Shown here piece by piece: positions 36,713-45,388 of a stretch of DNA of 57,007 nt. The translations under genes and the position numbers were made by a program. Each line of letters starts with the position of its first letter. Within the stretch, counting starts at the first letter, position 1. The DNA comes from Tissierellia bacterium (GTDB taxonomy: Bacteria; Bacillota; Clostridia; Tissierellales; Tepidimicrobiaceae): NCBI GenBank assembly GCA_012735405.1, contig JAAYHM010000043.1, forward strand, positions 1-57,007. The letters run 5' to 3'. The notes beneath the pieces are model-generated. The model did not search any database. It had not been told where the DNA came from and worked only from the letters and a program-made list of their open reading frames with translations.

Positions 36713-37729
36713 CTATTCATTAGATGCAACACAGGAACTAAATGATTCCTGTAGTTCTTCAGCATCTGTAAGCTCCCTTCCTATAAGTACAACTACACTT
36801 TTTCTTTCTTCATCCTCCTGCCAGATATGGTCTGCCTTAGAGCTAAAAGTTTTCCTTACTGCCTGAAATTCATACCTGTAATCATCATCAGCAAAATAGA
36901 AGAATCCCTTACTTCGCAAAATATTTAGCCCCCTGGTATCAAATAAATTTTGTATCCATTTGTTTACTTTCTTCTTGTCCATAGGCCTGTTTTCAGTAAG
37001 AACCACTGTCCTAATATCATCCATAATATTTTCATCCTTTCCAGCATAGGAAACTTGCTTCAGATTCTTAAGCTGTTCATACAAGCTGATATCCAGTACC
37101 TTATCTATATCAACCTGTCCATATGTAGTAGGATAAATCCTGGCAATGGAGTTTATTCTGCCTAAACGTTCCCTTAACCTTTCTATAGTATTTTCATCAG
37201 CCAAATCTACTTTATTTATCAGTATTACATCGGCATAAGCTACCTGCTCCCTTGCCACTCTAAATTCATCAAGATTAAGATGCCCATATTCAGCATCCAC
37301 TAATGCTATGTAGCTTCCAAGCCTATACTGATATGGCAAATGGCCTAAGAAAAACAGTTGAATCAAATATTCCGGAATATCTAAGCCACTGGCTTCCATA
37401 ATCAAATGTTCAAATCCGGCTTCAGCTTTTTCATGATGCAAGTGGTGCAAGTAATCATACAATAAAAGTTGGGGATCCTGATGGATAGAACCTCTGGTAA
37501 ATACATGTATATTTTCCTTTTTCAAATCAATAAGCTTGTCATCTATAGCAACTGCCCCGTATTCCCTAACTAAAACATCTACTTCCTTACCGGTAAAATT
37601 TGATAATATGTAATTTATCGTAGTAGTTTTGCCTGCACCAAGAAAGCCTCCAACAATTGTCACCGGAACTTTTGAAAAGTGTTCATGAACTACCCCATAA
37701 TATACACCTCCTCCTAAAGGAAAACCCAT
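36713..37729 (-). CDS. CobW/YjiA-family GTPase with disputed N-terminus
   Basis: A G3E-family P-loop GTPase, a family of metal chaperones. Motifs: Walker A GGFLGAGKTT, Walker B-like HLIMEASG, NKVDLAD and a C-terminal CobW_C domain. The CxCC metal motif of the family is absent; the same place reads VFTRGSIHQD, followed by LHHLHH. Coordinates use the only in-frame ATG (37729), which lacks a ribosome binding site. The strong AGGAGGAGG at 37710 points to an ATG at 37698 that is one base out of frame and meets TAG in two codons. One more G in the run there would restore MGVVHEHFSKVPV. Confidence 0.82.
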   Translation of the reverse strand: MGFPLGGGVYYGVVHEHFSKVPVTIVGGFLGAGKTTTINYILSNFTGKEVDVLVREYGAVAIDDKLIDLKKENIHVFTRGSIHQDPQLLLYDYLHHLHHEKAEAGFEHLIMEASGLDIPEYLIQLFFLGHLPYQYRLGSYIALVDAEYGHLNLDEFRVAREQVAYADVILINKVDLADENTIERLRERLGRINSIARIYPTTYGQVDIDKVLDISLYEQLKNLKQVSYAGKDENIMDDIRTVVLTENRPMDKKKVNKWIQNLFDTRGLNILRSKGFFYFADDDYRYEFQAVRKTFSSKADHIWQEDEERKSVVVLIGRELTDAEELQESFSSCVASNE

Positions 37730-37760
37730 AGCATTTAAGGATTTATATCTAATAACTAAG

Positions 37761-37776
37761 CAATTTTTGTACCAAA
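37761..37776 (-). promoter_or_regulatory. Sigma-54 promoter of the CobW-DUF362-AOR operon
   Basis: The minus strand reads TTGGTACAAAAATTGC: GG and GC separated by exactly 10 bases, the -24/-12 spacing. Consensus is TGGCACNNNNNTTGC; the one change is C to T next to the -24 GG. It lies 50-60 bases ahead of the CobW ribosome binding site and a GAFTGA activator is encoded nearby. Confidence 0.78.
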
Positions 37777-37783
37777 AAAACAA

Positions 37784-37820
37784 AAAAGAAGGGATCTTAC
37801 CCAGCTGTCCCTTCTTTTTC
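37784..37820 (-). terminator. Terminator of the MoaD-like gene
   Basis: Arms AAAAAGAAGGGA/TCCCTTCTTTTT, 13-base loop and a T-rich tail on the minus strand. It isolates the sigma-54 promoter from read-through. Confidence 0.88.
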
Positions 37821-37904
37821 TCATAATTTAGCTAAATATTTGGCATTTAATTACTTGAATTTTCAATATATTGATTAAGTATTTGTTAGGATTTTAATAA
37901 TTAT

Positions 37905-38010
37905 TGATGTACTATTGCATCACGTTTAACAAGCTTTTTTAGAAATACACAATAAAATACTTATTATTGCATCATGTAAATTTACATCTATTAATGCAAA
38001 TTTACATCAC
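37905..38010. promoter_or_regulatory. Candidate enhancer sites for the sigma-54 activator
   Basis: Three related sites: TGATG-N8-CATCA at 37905-37922; TGCATCATGTAAATTTACAT within 37968-37988, with a perfect 14-bp palindrome ATGTAAATTTACAT; and TGCAAATTTACATCA at 37995-38009. They are 130-230 bases upstream of the -24 box, the usual distance for enhancer binding. Confidence 0.55.
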
Positions 38011-38015
38011 AGCTT

Positions 38016-38252
38016 TTAACCTCCACCTAAGGTTTGGAGAATTAGAACTTCATCACCATCATTAAGTACTGTATTTTTTTCTGCCCTTGAATTATTGACC
38101 AAAAATGTAGTTGTTGGTATTTGTTCTATGTTTAATTCATGATTTTTTTGTAATACATGAACAAGATCTGCTATACTGCTACCTTCTGGCAGCTCCATAT
38201 ATTGGGCTAAGTCAATTGTCTTAAATCCAAAATACCTTAATCTTATTTTCAT
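38016..38252 (-). CDS. MoaD/ThiS-family sulfur carrier protein
   Basis: A 78-aa ubiquitin-fold protein whose C-terminus LQTLGGG ends in the Gly-Gly needed for thiocarboxylate formation. Beta-grasp pattern is IRLRYFGFKT and VNNSRAEKNTVLNDGDEVLIL. In MoaD it donates sulfur to pterin (molybdopterin/tungstopterin); in ThiS to thiamine. Placement next to AOR favours the tungstopterin role. The frame opens at 38351; GGGGGGATAAG precedes the ATG at 38252. Its own terminator separates it from the operon downstream. Confidence 0.85.
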   Translation of the reverse strand: MKIRLRYFGFKTIDLAQYMELPEGSSIADLVHVLQKNHELNIEQIPTTTFLVNNSRAEKNTVLNDGDEVLILQTLGGG

Positions 38253-38443
38253 CTTATCCCCCCAAGATATTACCTGAACTGCACATGCTAAGGTCACAAG
38301 TGTACATGCCTTAATCATAAGTAGTATAAAATTTTCAAATATAACCAGCAATTTATTATATTATACCCTTGAAAAAAAGATTCAACCTGTATGAATATTA
38401 ATTTTTCCCCACAACCCTATACTTTTAATAGAAAACCCATATA

Positions 38444-39465
38444 TTAATATTTTAAATCCCCTTCTTCCACACCATCCATCCATCTGTCGAATAAAAACCT
38501 CATAAAGTATGGGGCTTTTGGTGGATGTTCATAATCTGGTCCAAGGTTTTTCATGTATTCGTCTTCCACACTTATAATAAATTCATCAACTATAAATTTT
38601 TCTTCCGTAACTGTATAGATAAAGCTAGTAGGATGCTTATAGAAATTTCCATCTCCTGCTTTTTCTCCTAAGATTTCTTTTAGGTTGCCTCCTGGTTCTT
38701 CTGGCCACCTGTTGACAACTACCCCCATTGCTATATAAGTGTCTTCATCGTATTGGGTTACTAGCTCCGGGATTGTATAAAATCTTCCTTCTTGAAAACC
38801 TCTTTCCAGTATCAGGTAGCCGTTAACGTGAGCCCATGTGAACACAAATTGGGATAAAAGTTCCTTTTCCCTTCCTTCCTCTATCATGTCAAAGTAGGTT
38901 CTGTAGGGGTGGTGTTTTCTTTCTTCAAGTGGAAGTTTTGATAGATCTTTCCTTATGGTATGGATTGAGTGGCTGAAATATTCTACATCATCTACTGTAA
39001 GTTCAGAATATATTTCTCCTGTATATGGGTTAGGCATGGAAAAGTGTAACCGTATTTGTCAGATACAATTGTGGCTTTTAGGCCTTCTTTTTGCAGTTGC
39101 AGATCATCTGCCGATTCAAACAGGCCCTTTTCCAGCAGATCTGATTGATACAGAGCAAAACCAAGATAGCCTATGCCCGTCGGATCCCTTAGTTCATTCA
39201 TCCTTGCAAATACTTCCTCTCTAGTCATCTCATCCACAGCATCAAGCACTTCTTCCAGTTCTGGAACATAGTATTTGCTTTCTTTTTCTTCTTCAGTTTC
39301 TTCAATCTCTTCAGTTTCTTTAGCCTCCTTGGCTACCTCTTCCTGGCTTGTTCTTTGAATACTATCCTGGACTGTATTATTCTTATTGCAACCTACTAAA
39401 CTAATTAGGATTGAAAAAATTAACAAGGCACTAATCAGCAGCTTTAATTTCTTTGGTTTTTTCAT
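38444..39465 (-). pseudogene. Lipoprotein gene with a frameshift
   Basis: Two overlapping frames look like one gene. The upstream part (39465 to about 39044) begins MKKPKKLKLLISALLIFSIL with lipobox LVGC, so it is a membrane-anchored lipoprotein with a Glu/Lys-rich linker. The downstream part (39037-38444, 197 aa) continues with NPYTGEIYSELTVDDVEY. One extra T in the TTTT at 39043-39040 joins them as GYTFSMPNPYTGE. Without it the protein stops 23 codons later. No function is recognised. It may be a real mutation or an assembly error. Confidence 0.75.
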
Positions 39466-39658
39466 ATAATCCCTCCCCTGGTAGAAAATTAAAAACTTTT
39501 TTATGCCACCTCCCTGTTTTACTATCTGTTATTACATCCATTATATCATAATAAAGCATTTATAGTTATTTACAGCATTGGGTTCATCTTTTTTTGCTAT
39601 ATTGTTTACATCACTTCCATGAGCTATTTTGATTTTGGATCCATTAAACTTGTTAAAA
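39466..39658. other. Intergenic region between thrB and the lipoprotein gene
   Basis: AT-rich DNA. A TATAAT box near 39545 (minus strand) has no convincing -35. No gene seen. Confidence 0.4.
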
Positions 39659-39659
39659 T

Positions 39660-39696
39660 AAAAAAAGTCGATTGGCCAGTCTACAGCCTTTCGACT
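39660..39696 (-). terminator. Terminator of thrB
   Basis: Arms AGTCGA/TCGACT with an inner GGC/GCC pair and a T7 tail on the minus strand; the stem is modest. Confidence 0.7.
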
Positions 39697-39729
39697 CTTT
39701 CAAAGAATCTTTTGCCTATTTCATGGTAA

Positions 39730-40626
39730 TCAGGATACTGAAGTCCATTCAATAGTGGCTCCAGTTAAATCCAGTTGTAGCTCCTTAACCTCCCAACCCA
39801 AACCAAGGGATTGAAGATAATCTTTAATTTCCATTGTATATTTACTATTGTCATTGTCTACTATTCCAATTAGAGTAGGTCCAGCACCACTTAGGTACAC
39901 ACCATAAGCTCCCAGTCTCCTGCTTGCATTAATTATTTCATTAAAATATGGAATTAATTTCCCCCTGTAGGGCTGGTGCAGTTTGTCCTTAACGGCATGT
40001 TCCAATAAATCAAACCTGCCACTTGCAAATGCAGATATCAAAAGGGATACCCGGCCAACATTATAAACTCCATCCTCATAGGATATTGAAGTTGGCAGCA
40101 CACTCCTGGCTACTTTGGTGGAAATAGTAAAATCTGGTATCAGGGCTACAAATTTGATCCCTTTAGCAACATTTATTTTATTGAAATAAACCCTGCCTTC
40201 TTCCATAATGGATACAACCATACCACCATACAAGGCTGGAGCTACATTGTCCGGATGTCCCTCCATTTCAGTAGCTATATTCAATATTTGTTCCTTAGAA
40301 AGGGGGCTACCAGCCAATCCATTGGCACCCATAACTCCACCTAATATACAGGCTGCACTGCTTCCCAAGCCTCTGGATACTGGTATATGGGTATCCACAG
40401 TAATCCTAATGCCTTTAGCCTGGTACCCAATTTCTTTGAAGGTTTTTAACATGGAACTATAGATTAGATTGTCTTCATTTTTATACCTATGGCCACATCC
40501 AACAATCTCTAAGCCTTCTGGTATTTCTTCAAAAGTAAAGGAATTGTACAGGTTTAAAGCCAGGCCTAGTGCATCAAACCCAGGCCCTAAATTGGCACTT
40601 GTGGCAGGTACCCTTACATTAATCAA
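39730..40626 (-). CDS. thrB: Homoserine kinase
   Basis: A GHMP kinase of about 298 aa that phosphorylates homoserine in threonine synthesis. Motifs are VRVPATSANLGPGFD near the start, the ATP loop PVSRGLGSSAACI near 90, and the C-terminal GAYGVYLSGAGPT. Its start overlaps the end of thrC, so the two are translationally coupled. The frame opens with TTG at 40638; GGTGAGG (40632-40626 region) makes the TTG at 40626 (INVRVPATS) more likely, but this is not certain. Confidence 0.93.
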   Translation of the reverse strand: MINVRVPATSANLGPGFDALGLALNLYNSFTFEEIPEGLEIVGCGHRYKNEDNLIYSSMLKTFKEIGYQAKGIRITVDTHIPVSRGLGSSAACILGGVMGANGLAGSPLSKEQILNIATEMEGHPDNVAPALYGGMVVSIMEEGRVYFNKINVAKGIKFVALIPDFTISTKVARSVLPTSISYEDGVYNVGRVSLLISAFASGRFDLLEHAVKDKLHQPYRGKLIPYFNEIINASRRLGAYGVYLSGAGPTLIGIVDNDNSKYTMEIKDYLQSLGLGWEVKELQLDLTGATIEWTSVS

Positions 40627-42103
40627 AGGCCTCACCAACCTTTAAAAACTTACACAATATTTTCTTCATATCCTCTTTCCTACAATAGTTATTATGTTTT
40701 ACCTTCTTCTCCCTTAGGGAAGCTATGCCTTCTGGTACTTTTATTCCCGTCCTGTCTTCCAATTCCTTAAGTATTTGAAACTCATCCTTTTCATAGGTAT
40801 TCAAACCTATTGAATCAGCAACCTTCTTACCAAATTTGAAGGGGCTGGCGGTGGCTGCAATTATAGTTTTTGTATCATCCTTGGTCCTTAGCCTGTATTT
40901 ATCATATACACTATAGGCTACTGCTGTATGGGGATCCATTAAATATCCATCATGGTTAAATACATCTTTAATGGTATTAGTCACTTCCTCTTCCCTTGAA
41001 TAATCTCCATAAAAATCATCTAAATTTATATTTTCTATTCTATAGAAGCCATTTTTACTTAGTCCTTCCATTTTATCCTTAACAGCCCCATCGTCTTCAT
41101 TTAATATATAGAATAAAAGCCTTTCCAAATTGCTGGATATGAGTATATCCATAGAAGGGGATGAGGTCAATATAAGTTCCCTTCTTCTGTCATATACTCC
41201 CCTATTGAAAAAATCAGACAAAACATTGTTTTCATTTGAAGCACATATTAGTCTGTTTACAGGAAGACCCATCATTTTTCCATAATATGCTGCCAATATA
41301 TTGCCAAAGTTACCAGTAGGTACAACTATGTTTATTTTTTCTCCCTCACCTATCTCCCCTTGTTTTAAAAGATTTAGGTATCCATAGAAATAATATACTA
41401 TTTGAGGGATTAACCTTCCAACATTTATAGAATTAGCAGAAGACAATATGTAGCCATGCTTATCCATTATCTCCTTAAACTTTATATCATTAAATATAGT
41501 TTTTACTCCAGTCTGGGCATCATCAAAATTTCCTTCAATGCCAACTACAAATGTATTTTCCCCTTCTTGGGTTATCATCTGAAGCTTTTGGATTTGGCTT
41601 ACTCCCTTTTCAGGAAAGAATACAACTATTTTGATCCCTTCTACATCTGCAAATCCTTCCAAAGCAGCCTTACCTGTATCTCCTGATGTGGCAGTTAGTA
41701 TTACCACTTCCTTATTTACATTATTGGTCTTTAGTGCAATCCTTAATAGATGGGGAAGTATGGATAAGGCCATATCTTTAAAGGCATAGGTTGGCCCATG
41801 AAATAACTCCAATATATACCTATCCTTGACCTTTACAAGGTTTACTATTTCCCTGTGGCTAAATTTTTCTCCGTAGGCCTCATTTATTGCTTCCCTTAAT
41901 AAGGATGGTTCTAAATCTGTGAAAAATTTTGACATTATAAGATATGCCAATTCTCTATAATCCATTTCAGTCAATTCCATTAAGTTATCAATTTTAGGAA
42001 TAGTTTTTGGAACAAATAAACCTCCATCCTTGGATATGCCTTGAATAATTGCTTGACTTGGTAAAATTGATATTGTCTTATCTCTAGTACTAGTATATTT
42101 CAT
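40619..42103 (-). CDS. thrC: Threonine synthase
   Basis: PLP-dependent enzyme, 494 aa, converting phosphohomoserine to threonine. The PLP lysine is in HGPTYAFKDMALSILPHL near residue 115; ATSGDTGKAALEGF and TGNFGNILAAYYGK form the phosphate and PLP pocket. Its length and start (YTSTRDKTISIL) match the long thrC family of yeast and enterics. It is followed by thrB; no T-box or other leader is seen. Confidence 0.96.
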   Translation of the reverse strand: MKYTSTRDKTISILPSQAIIQGISKDGGLFVPKTIPKIDNLMELTEMDYRELAYLIMSKFFTDLEPSLLREAINEAYGEKFSHREIVNLVKVKDRYILELFHGPTYAFKDMALSILPHLLRIALKTNNVNKEVVILTATSGDTGKAALEGFADVEGIKIVVFFPEKGVSQIQKLQMITQEGENTFVVGIEGNFDDAQTGVKTIFNDIKFKEIMDKHGYILSSANSINVGRLIPQIVYYFYGYLNLLKQGEIGEGEKINIVVPTGNFGNILAAYYGKMMGLPVNRLICASNENNVLSDFFNRGVYDRRRELILTSSPSMDILISSNLERLLFYILNEDDGAVKDKMEGLSKNGFYRIENINLDDFYGDYSREEEVTNTIKDVFNHDGYLMDPHTAVAYSVYDKYRLRTKDDTKTIIAATASPFKFGKKVADSIGLNTYEKDEFQILKELEDRTGIKVPEGIASLREKKVKHNNYCRKEDMKKILCKFLKVGEAFD

Positions 42104-42331
42104 CTTGCTCCCCTCTACTTTATAATTTTAGTAAGTTATACCTGTCCCTCTTCCATCTGGAGGGAATATTTTTATATATTATAGTAACATAGTTTGCCTC
42201 ATATTGAAATAGGAAAGATAATTAGGAACTTGTCTTTCCAATATGTCTTTGCTCAAGGGGAAACTATAAATACCACACATAATTTGACTATTAGGGATCA
42301 TACTATAAACAGTAGCCAATAGGCAAAAAAT
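42104..42331. other. Region between thrC and the tRNA cluster
   Basis: Contains a TATAAT box near 42175 with a poor -35 and a GGAAAGA/TCTTTCC inverted repeat near 42210-42240. No gene or known riboswitch seen. Confidence 0.4.
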
Positions 42332-42366
42332 AAAAAAAGCCCTATTTTCCCAAATAGAGCTTTTTT
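42332..42366 (-). terminator. Terminator after the tRNA cluster
   Basis: Arms AAAGCCCTATTT/AAATAGAGCTTT with one mismatch, followed by a T run on the minus strand. Confidence 0.82.
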
Positions 42367-42367
42367 A

Positions 42368-42443
42368 TGGTGGGCGCAATAGGACTTGAACCTATGACCC
42401 CCTGCTTGTAAGGCAGGTGCTCTCCCAGCTGAGCTATACGCCC
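42368..42443 (-). tRNA. tRNA-Val (anticodon TAC)
   Basis: Cloverleaf with acceptor GGGCGTA, anticodon stem CCTGC/GCAGG and loop CTTACAA, anticodon TAC for Val; T loop GTTCAAGTC and encoded CCA. Confidence 0.96.
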
Positions 42444-42447
42444 AGGA

Positions 42448-42522
42448 TGGTGACCCTACCGGGATTCGAACCCGGGTTACCGCCGTGAAAGGGCGGTGTC
42501 TTAACCACTTGACCATAGGGCC
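42448..42522 (-). tRNA. tRNA-Glu (anticodon TTC)
   Basis: Acceptor GGCCCTA, anticodon stem CCGCC/GGCGG with loop CTTTCAC, anticodon TTC for Glu, T loop GTTCGAATC, encoded CCA. Confidence 0.96.
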
Positions 42523-42532
42523 TGAACTATGC

Positions 42533-42609
<77 letters not shown>

Positions 42610-42666
42610 ATTAAGCTAAATTTTTATAAATTCAATTGACGCTGCCTACCCAGCATATCATGTTTT

Positions 42667-43275
42667 TTAGTTCTTGTCAATGCTTTTTTCAATTTTGTTT
42701 AATTCTTTCTTTAAATTTTGTAGGTCATTAAGATATACTTCCTTTAGGCTTCTGTTGTAAATTACTGCTGCAGGATGGTATAGGGGGAATAAATTATATT
42801 TATTATCATAAATTTCCACAGATATTAATTTTCCATGTACATCCCCAATTTTCACATCTTTTTCAAATAAGGATTTAAGGGAGGTATTTCCTAGGGTAAC
42901 TATTATTTTAGGTTTGATTATATCTATCTCTTCAAGTAAAAAGCTTCTAAAGCTTTCTATTTCCTTTGCTGTAGGAGTTCTATTGGATAGTCTGCCTGTT
43001 TTAGGATTCAATTTAGTTGGCCTATATTTAACAGAATTGGTTATGTATATATCCTCCTTATCCAATTCCAATACTTGAAGAAATTCATCCAGATGTTTTC
43101 CTGCCTGGCCTACAAAAGGCTCGTTAAACTCCACCTCTTTTCTGCCAGGAGCTTCCCCCACAAGCACAATAGGGCTGTTTAGATTCCCACGACCTAAAAC
43201 CAGCTTTTCATCTGGGTAAGCATCTAGTATTCTTTTGTTTAAAGCTTTAATTTTTTCTTCTTTCAAGTCTATCAA
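42667..43275 (-). CDS. Uracil-DNA glycosylase superfamily protein without Fe-S ligands
   Basis: A UDG-superfamily protein of 202 aa. Family motifs are VGEAPGRKE near residue 40, FVGQAGKHLDEFL and a C-terminal LYHPAAVIYN. It belongs to the family-4-like fold, but the four cysteines that hold the 4Fe-4S cluster are missing; the place of KCRP reads KYRPT. Catalytic residues seem kept. Its start overlaps the partner gene by 4 bases. Which start (TTG at 43275 or the next TTG at 43266) is used is uncertain. Confidence 0.85.
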   Translation of the reverse strand: MIDLKEEKIKALNKRILDAYPDEKLVLGRGNLNSPIVLVGEAPGRKEVEFNEPFVGQAGKHLDEFLQVLELDKEDIYITNSVKYRPTKLNPKTGRLSNRTPTAKEIESFRSFLLEEIDIIKPKIIVTLGNTSLKSLFEKDVKIGDVHGKLISVEIYDNKYNLFPLYHPAAVIYNRSLKEVYLNDLQNLKKELNKIEKSIDKN

Positions 43276-43847
43276 CCTTTCAATTTATTTTTATCCATTA
43301 TTTCATTATACTTTTCCCTTATACTCTTTAAGTCTTTCCAGGCATCTATTTTTTTACTCTCATCCCTTAAAAGTGCTGCAGGATGGTAGGTAGCAATTAC
43401 ATGAAATTTACCCTTGGTATACCAGACTCCCCTGCTCTGTGTAATCCTAAAATCCTTATCTATTATATTTCTGGCTGAAACAGCACCAAGGCATACTATT
43501 ATACTTGGATCTATAATTTTCACCTGCCACCTTAAAAAGTCTAAGCATTTTTCACTTTCTTCCTCATAGGGATTTCTGTTGTTGGGAGGCCTGCATTTTA
43601 CAATATTTGCAATATAAACCTCCTCCCTTTTAAATCCTACAGACTCTAACATTTTATCTAGTAGCTTGCCTGCCCTTCCTACAAAGGGACGGCCAGTTTT
43701 ATCCTCGTAAAAACCAGGCCCTTCACCTATAAGCATTATGTCAGCCTCAGGGTTACCTTCTCCAAATACAACATTTGTTCTATTTTTCCACAGTGGACAT
43801 CTTCTACATTTGTGAACAAATACCTTAAGCTCTTCTAAAGTATACAT
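43272..43847 (-). CDS. Family 4 uracil-DNA glycosylase (Fe-S type)
   Basis: A glycosylase of 191 aa that removes uracil from DNA. The 4Fe-4S ligands are visible as CRRC near residue 8 (HKCRRCP) and KCRPP ... SEKC in the middle. Motif A is GEGPGFYEDKTGRPFVGRAG, motif B AYHP-type reads TYHPAALLR. The frame opens at 43865; GGAGGGG favours the ATG at 43847. It lies directly upstream of a sister gene that lacks these ligands. Confidence 0.92.
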   Translation of the reverse strand: MYTLEELKVFVHKCRRCPLWKNRTNVVFGEGNPEADIMLIGEGPGFYEDKTGRPFVGRAGKLLDKMLESVGFKREEVYIANIVKCRPPNNRNPYEEESEKCLDFLRWQVKIIDPSIIVCLGAVSARNIIDKDFRITQSRGVWYTKGKFHVIATYHPAALLRDESKKIDAWKDLKSIREKYNEIMDKNKLKG

Positions 43848-43895
43848 TACAACCCCTCCAAACAAAAAGAACCAAGGAAGTCCCTTGGCTCAGTA

Positions 43896-45374
43896 TTAAT
43901 CATCTAATGGCTTCATTGTTGGGAATAGGATAACATCTCTTATACTTGGCTGATTTGTAAGTATCATAACTAACCTGTCAATACCAATTCCTAAGCCTCC
44001 TGTTGGAGGAAGACCTACTTCCAATGCATTTACAAAGTCATGGTCCATCATATGGGCTTCCACATCTCCAGCTTCTCTTTGCCTTGCTTGTTCCAAAAAT
44101 CTTTCCTTCTGGTCTATTGGATCATTTAATTCACTGAAAGCATTTGCAATTTCCCAGGTATTTATAAAGGCTTCAAATCTATTAGTCAATCTTGGGTCCT
44201 CTGGGCTTCTCTTTGCCAATGGTGAAACTTCCACTGGATGATGGGTAATAAAAGTAGGCTGAACAAGATGTTCTTCACAGAACTCTTCAAACATTTCACT
44301 TATAACATGGCCCCTCTTCATTCCAGGTTTAATTTCTAATCCTTTTTCCTTTGCTATTTTAATAGCCTCTTCATCAGAGTCTATTTGGTTAAAATCTACC
44401 CCTGTATATTTCTTCACAGCTTCAATCATTGTCATTCTGTTCCATGGAGGGGTCAAGTCTATTTCCTTACCCTGATAATTAATCTTTGTAGTACCAAGGG
44501 CTTTTTCCGCTGCATAGGCTACTATCTCTTCTGTAATTCTCATCATATCCTTATAATCAGCATAGGCTTGATATAGCTCAATACTTGTAAATTCCGGGTT
44601 ATGTTTGTAGCTCATCCCTTCATTTCTAAACATTCTACCCATTTCATAAACCTTTTCGAATCCACCCACTATAAGTCTCTTTAAATATAATTCATTAGCA
44701 ATCCTTAAATACATGTCAATATCCAATGTATTGTGATGGGTAATAAAAGGTCTTGCATTTGCTCCGCCGGCAATAGTATTTAAGATAGGAGTCTCTACTT
44801 CCAAGAAATCCCTTTCATCCAAATACTCCCTTATGGCTTTAATAATCTTGGTTCTTAATATAAAGGTCTCCTTAACTTCCGGGTTTACTATTAAATCTAC
44901 ATATCTTTGTCTATATCTTAAATCAGGGTCCTTGAGTCCGTGGAATTTTTCTGGTAGTATTTGAAGGGATTTAGTCAATAGGGTCATTTCTTTAACCCTT
45001 ATAGATATTTCGCCAGTTTTAGTCTTAAATACTTCACCAGTAGCTCCTACTATATCTCCAATATCCAGCAATCCTAGACTTTTATATTCTTCCTCTCCGA
45101 TTAAATCCATTTTTACAAATAGCTGTATTCTACCTTTGCTATCTTGCAGGTCCATAAAGGAAACCTTGCCGTGGCCCCTTCTGGACATAATCCTTCCAGC
45201 AACGGAAACAGTCTTTTCTTCCAGCTCATCAAAATTTTCCTTTATAGTTGTGCTATGATGTGTATATTCGTATTTTTCTATTAAAAAAGGATTTCTATCC
45301 ATTTCTTGTAATTCTTTTAGTTTTTCTCTTCTAATCTTTAGCATTTCATTAATATTTTCTTCTGTTCCTGGCAC
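43896..45374 (-). CDS. lysS: Lysyl-tRNA synthetase (class II)
   Basis: Class II enzyme, 492 aa. An OB-fold tRNA-binding domain ([20 protein letters not shown], about 58-77) precedes the catalytic core: motif 2 [20 protein letters not shown] near 260 and motif 3 [14 protein letters not shown] near 465. The start is GTG behind AAGGAGG. It follows greA by 14 bases, the usual pair. No T-box was seen upstream. Confidence 0.97.
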   Translation of the reverse strand: MPGTEENINEMLKIRREKLKELQEMDRNPFLIEKYEYTHHSTTIKENFDELEEKTVSVAGRIMSRRGHGKVSFMDLQDSKGRIQLFVKMDLIGEEEYKSLGLLDIGDIVGATGEVFKTKTGEISIRVKEMTLLTKSLQILPEKFHGLKDPDLRYRQRYVDLIVNPEVKETFILRTKIIKAIREYLDERDFLEVETPILNTIAGGANARPFITHHNTLDIDMYLRIANELYLKRLIVGGFEKVYEMGRMFRNEGMSYKHNPEFTSIELYQAYADYKDMMRITEEIVAYAAEKALGTTKINYQGKEIDLTPPWNRMTMIEAVKKYTGVDFNQIDSDEEAIKIAKEKGLEIKPGMKRGHVISEMFEEFCEEHLVQPTFITHHPVEVSPLAKRSPEDPRLTNRFEAFINTWEIANAFSELNDPIDQKERFLEQARQREAGDVEAHMMDHDFVNALEVGLPPTGGLGIGIDRLVMILTNQPSIRDVILFPTMKPLDD

Positions 45375-45388
45375 TAATTATAACCTCC

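Noticed and set aside
38340-38400. Promoter TTGAAT to TATAAT before the MoaD-like gene
   Set aside because: The spacing is 14 or 19 bases, not near 17, so it was not listed as a promoter.
42104-42331. Threonine T-box before thrC
   Set aside because: No AGGGTGGNACCGCGG-type core or terminator pair was found.
42298-42516. Minus-strand open frame covering the tRNA cluster
   Set aside because: It reads through tRNA-Val and tRNA-Glu; its motifs are translated tRNA sequence, a known artefact.
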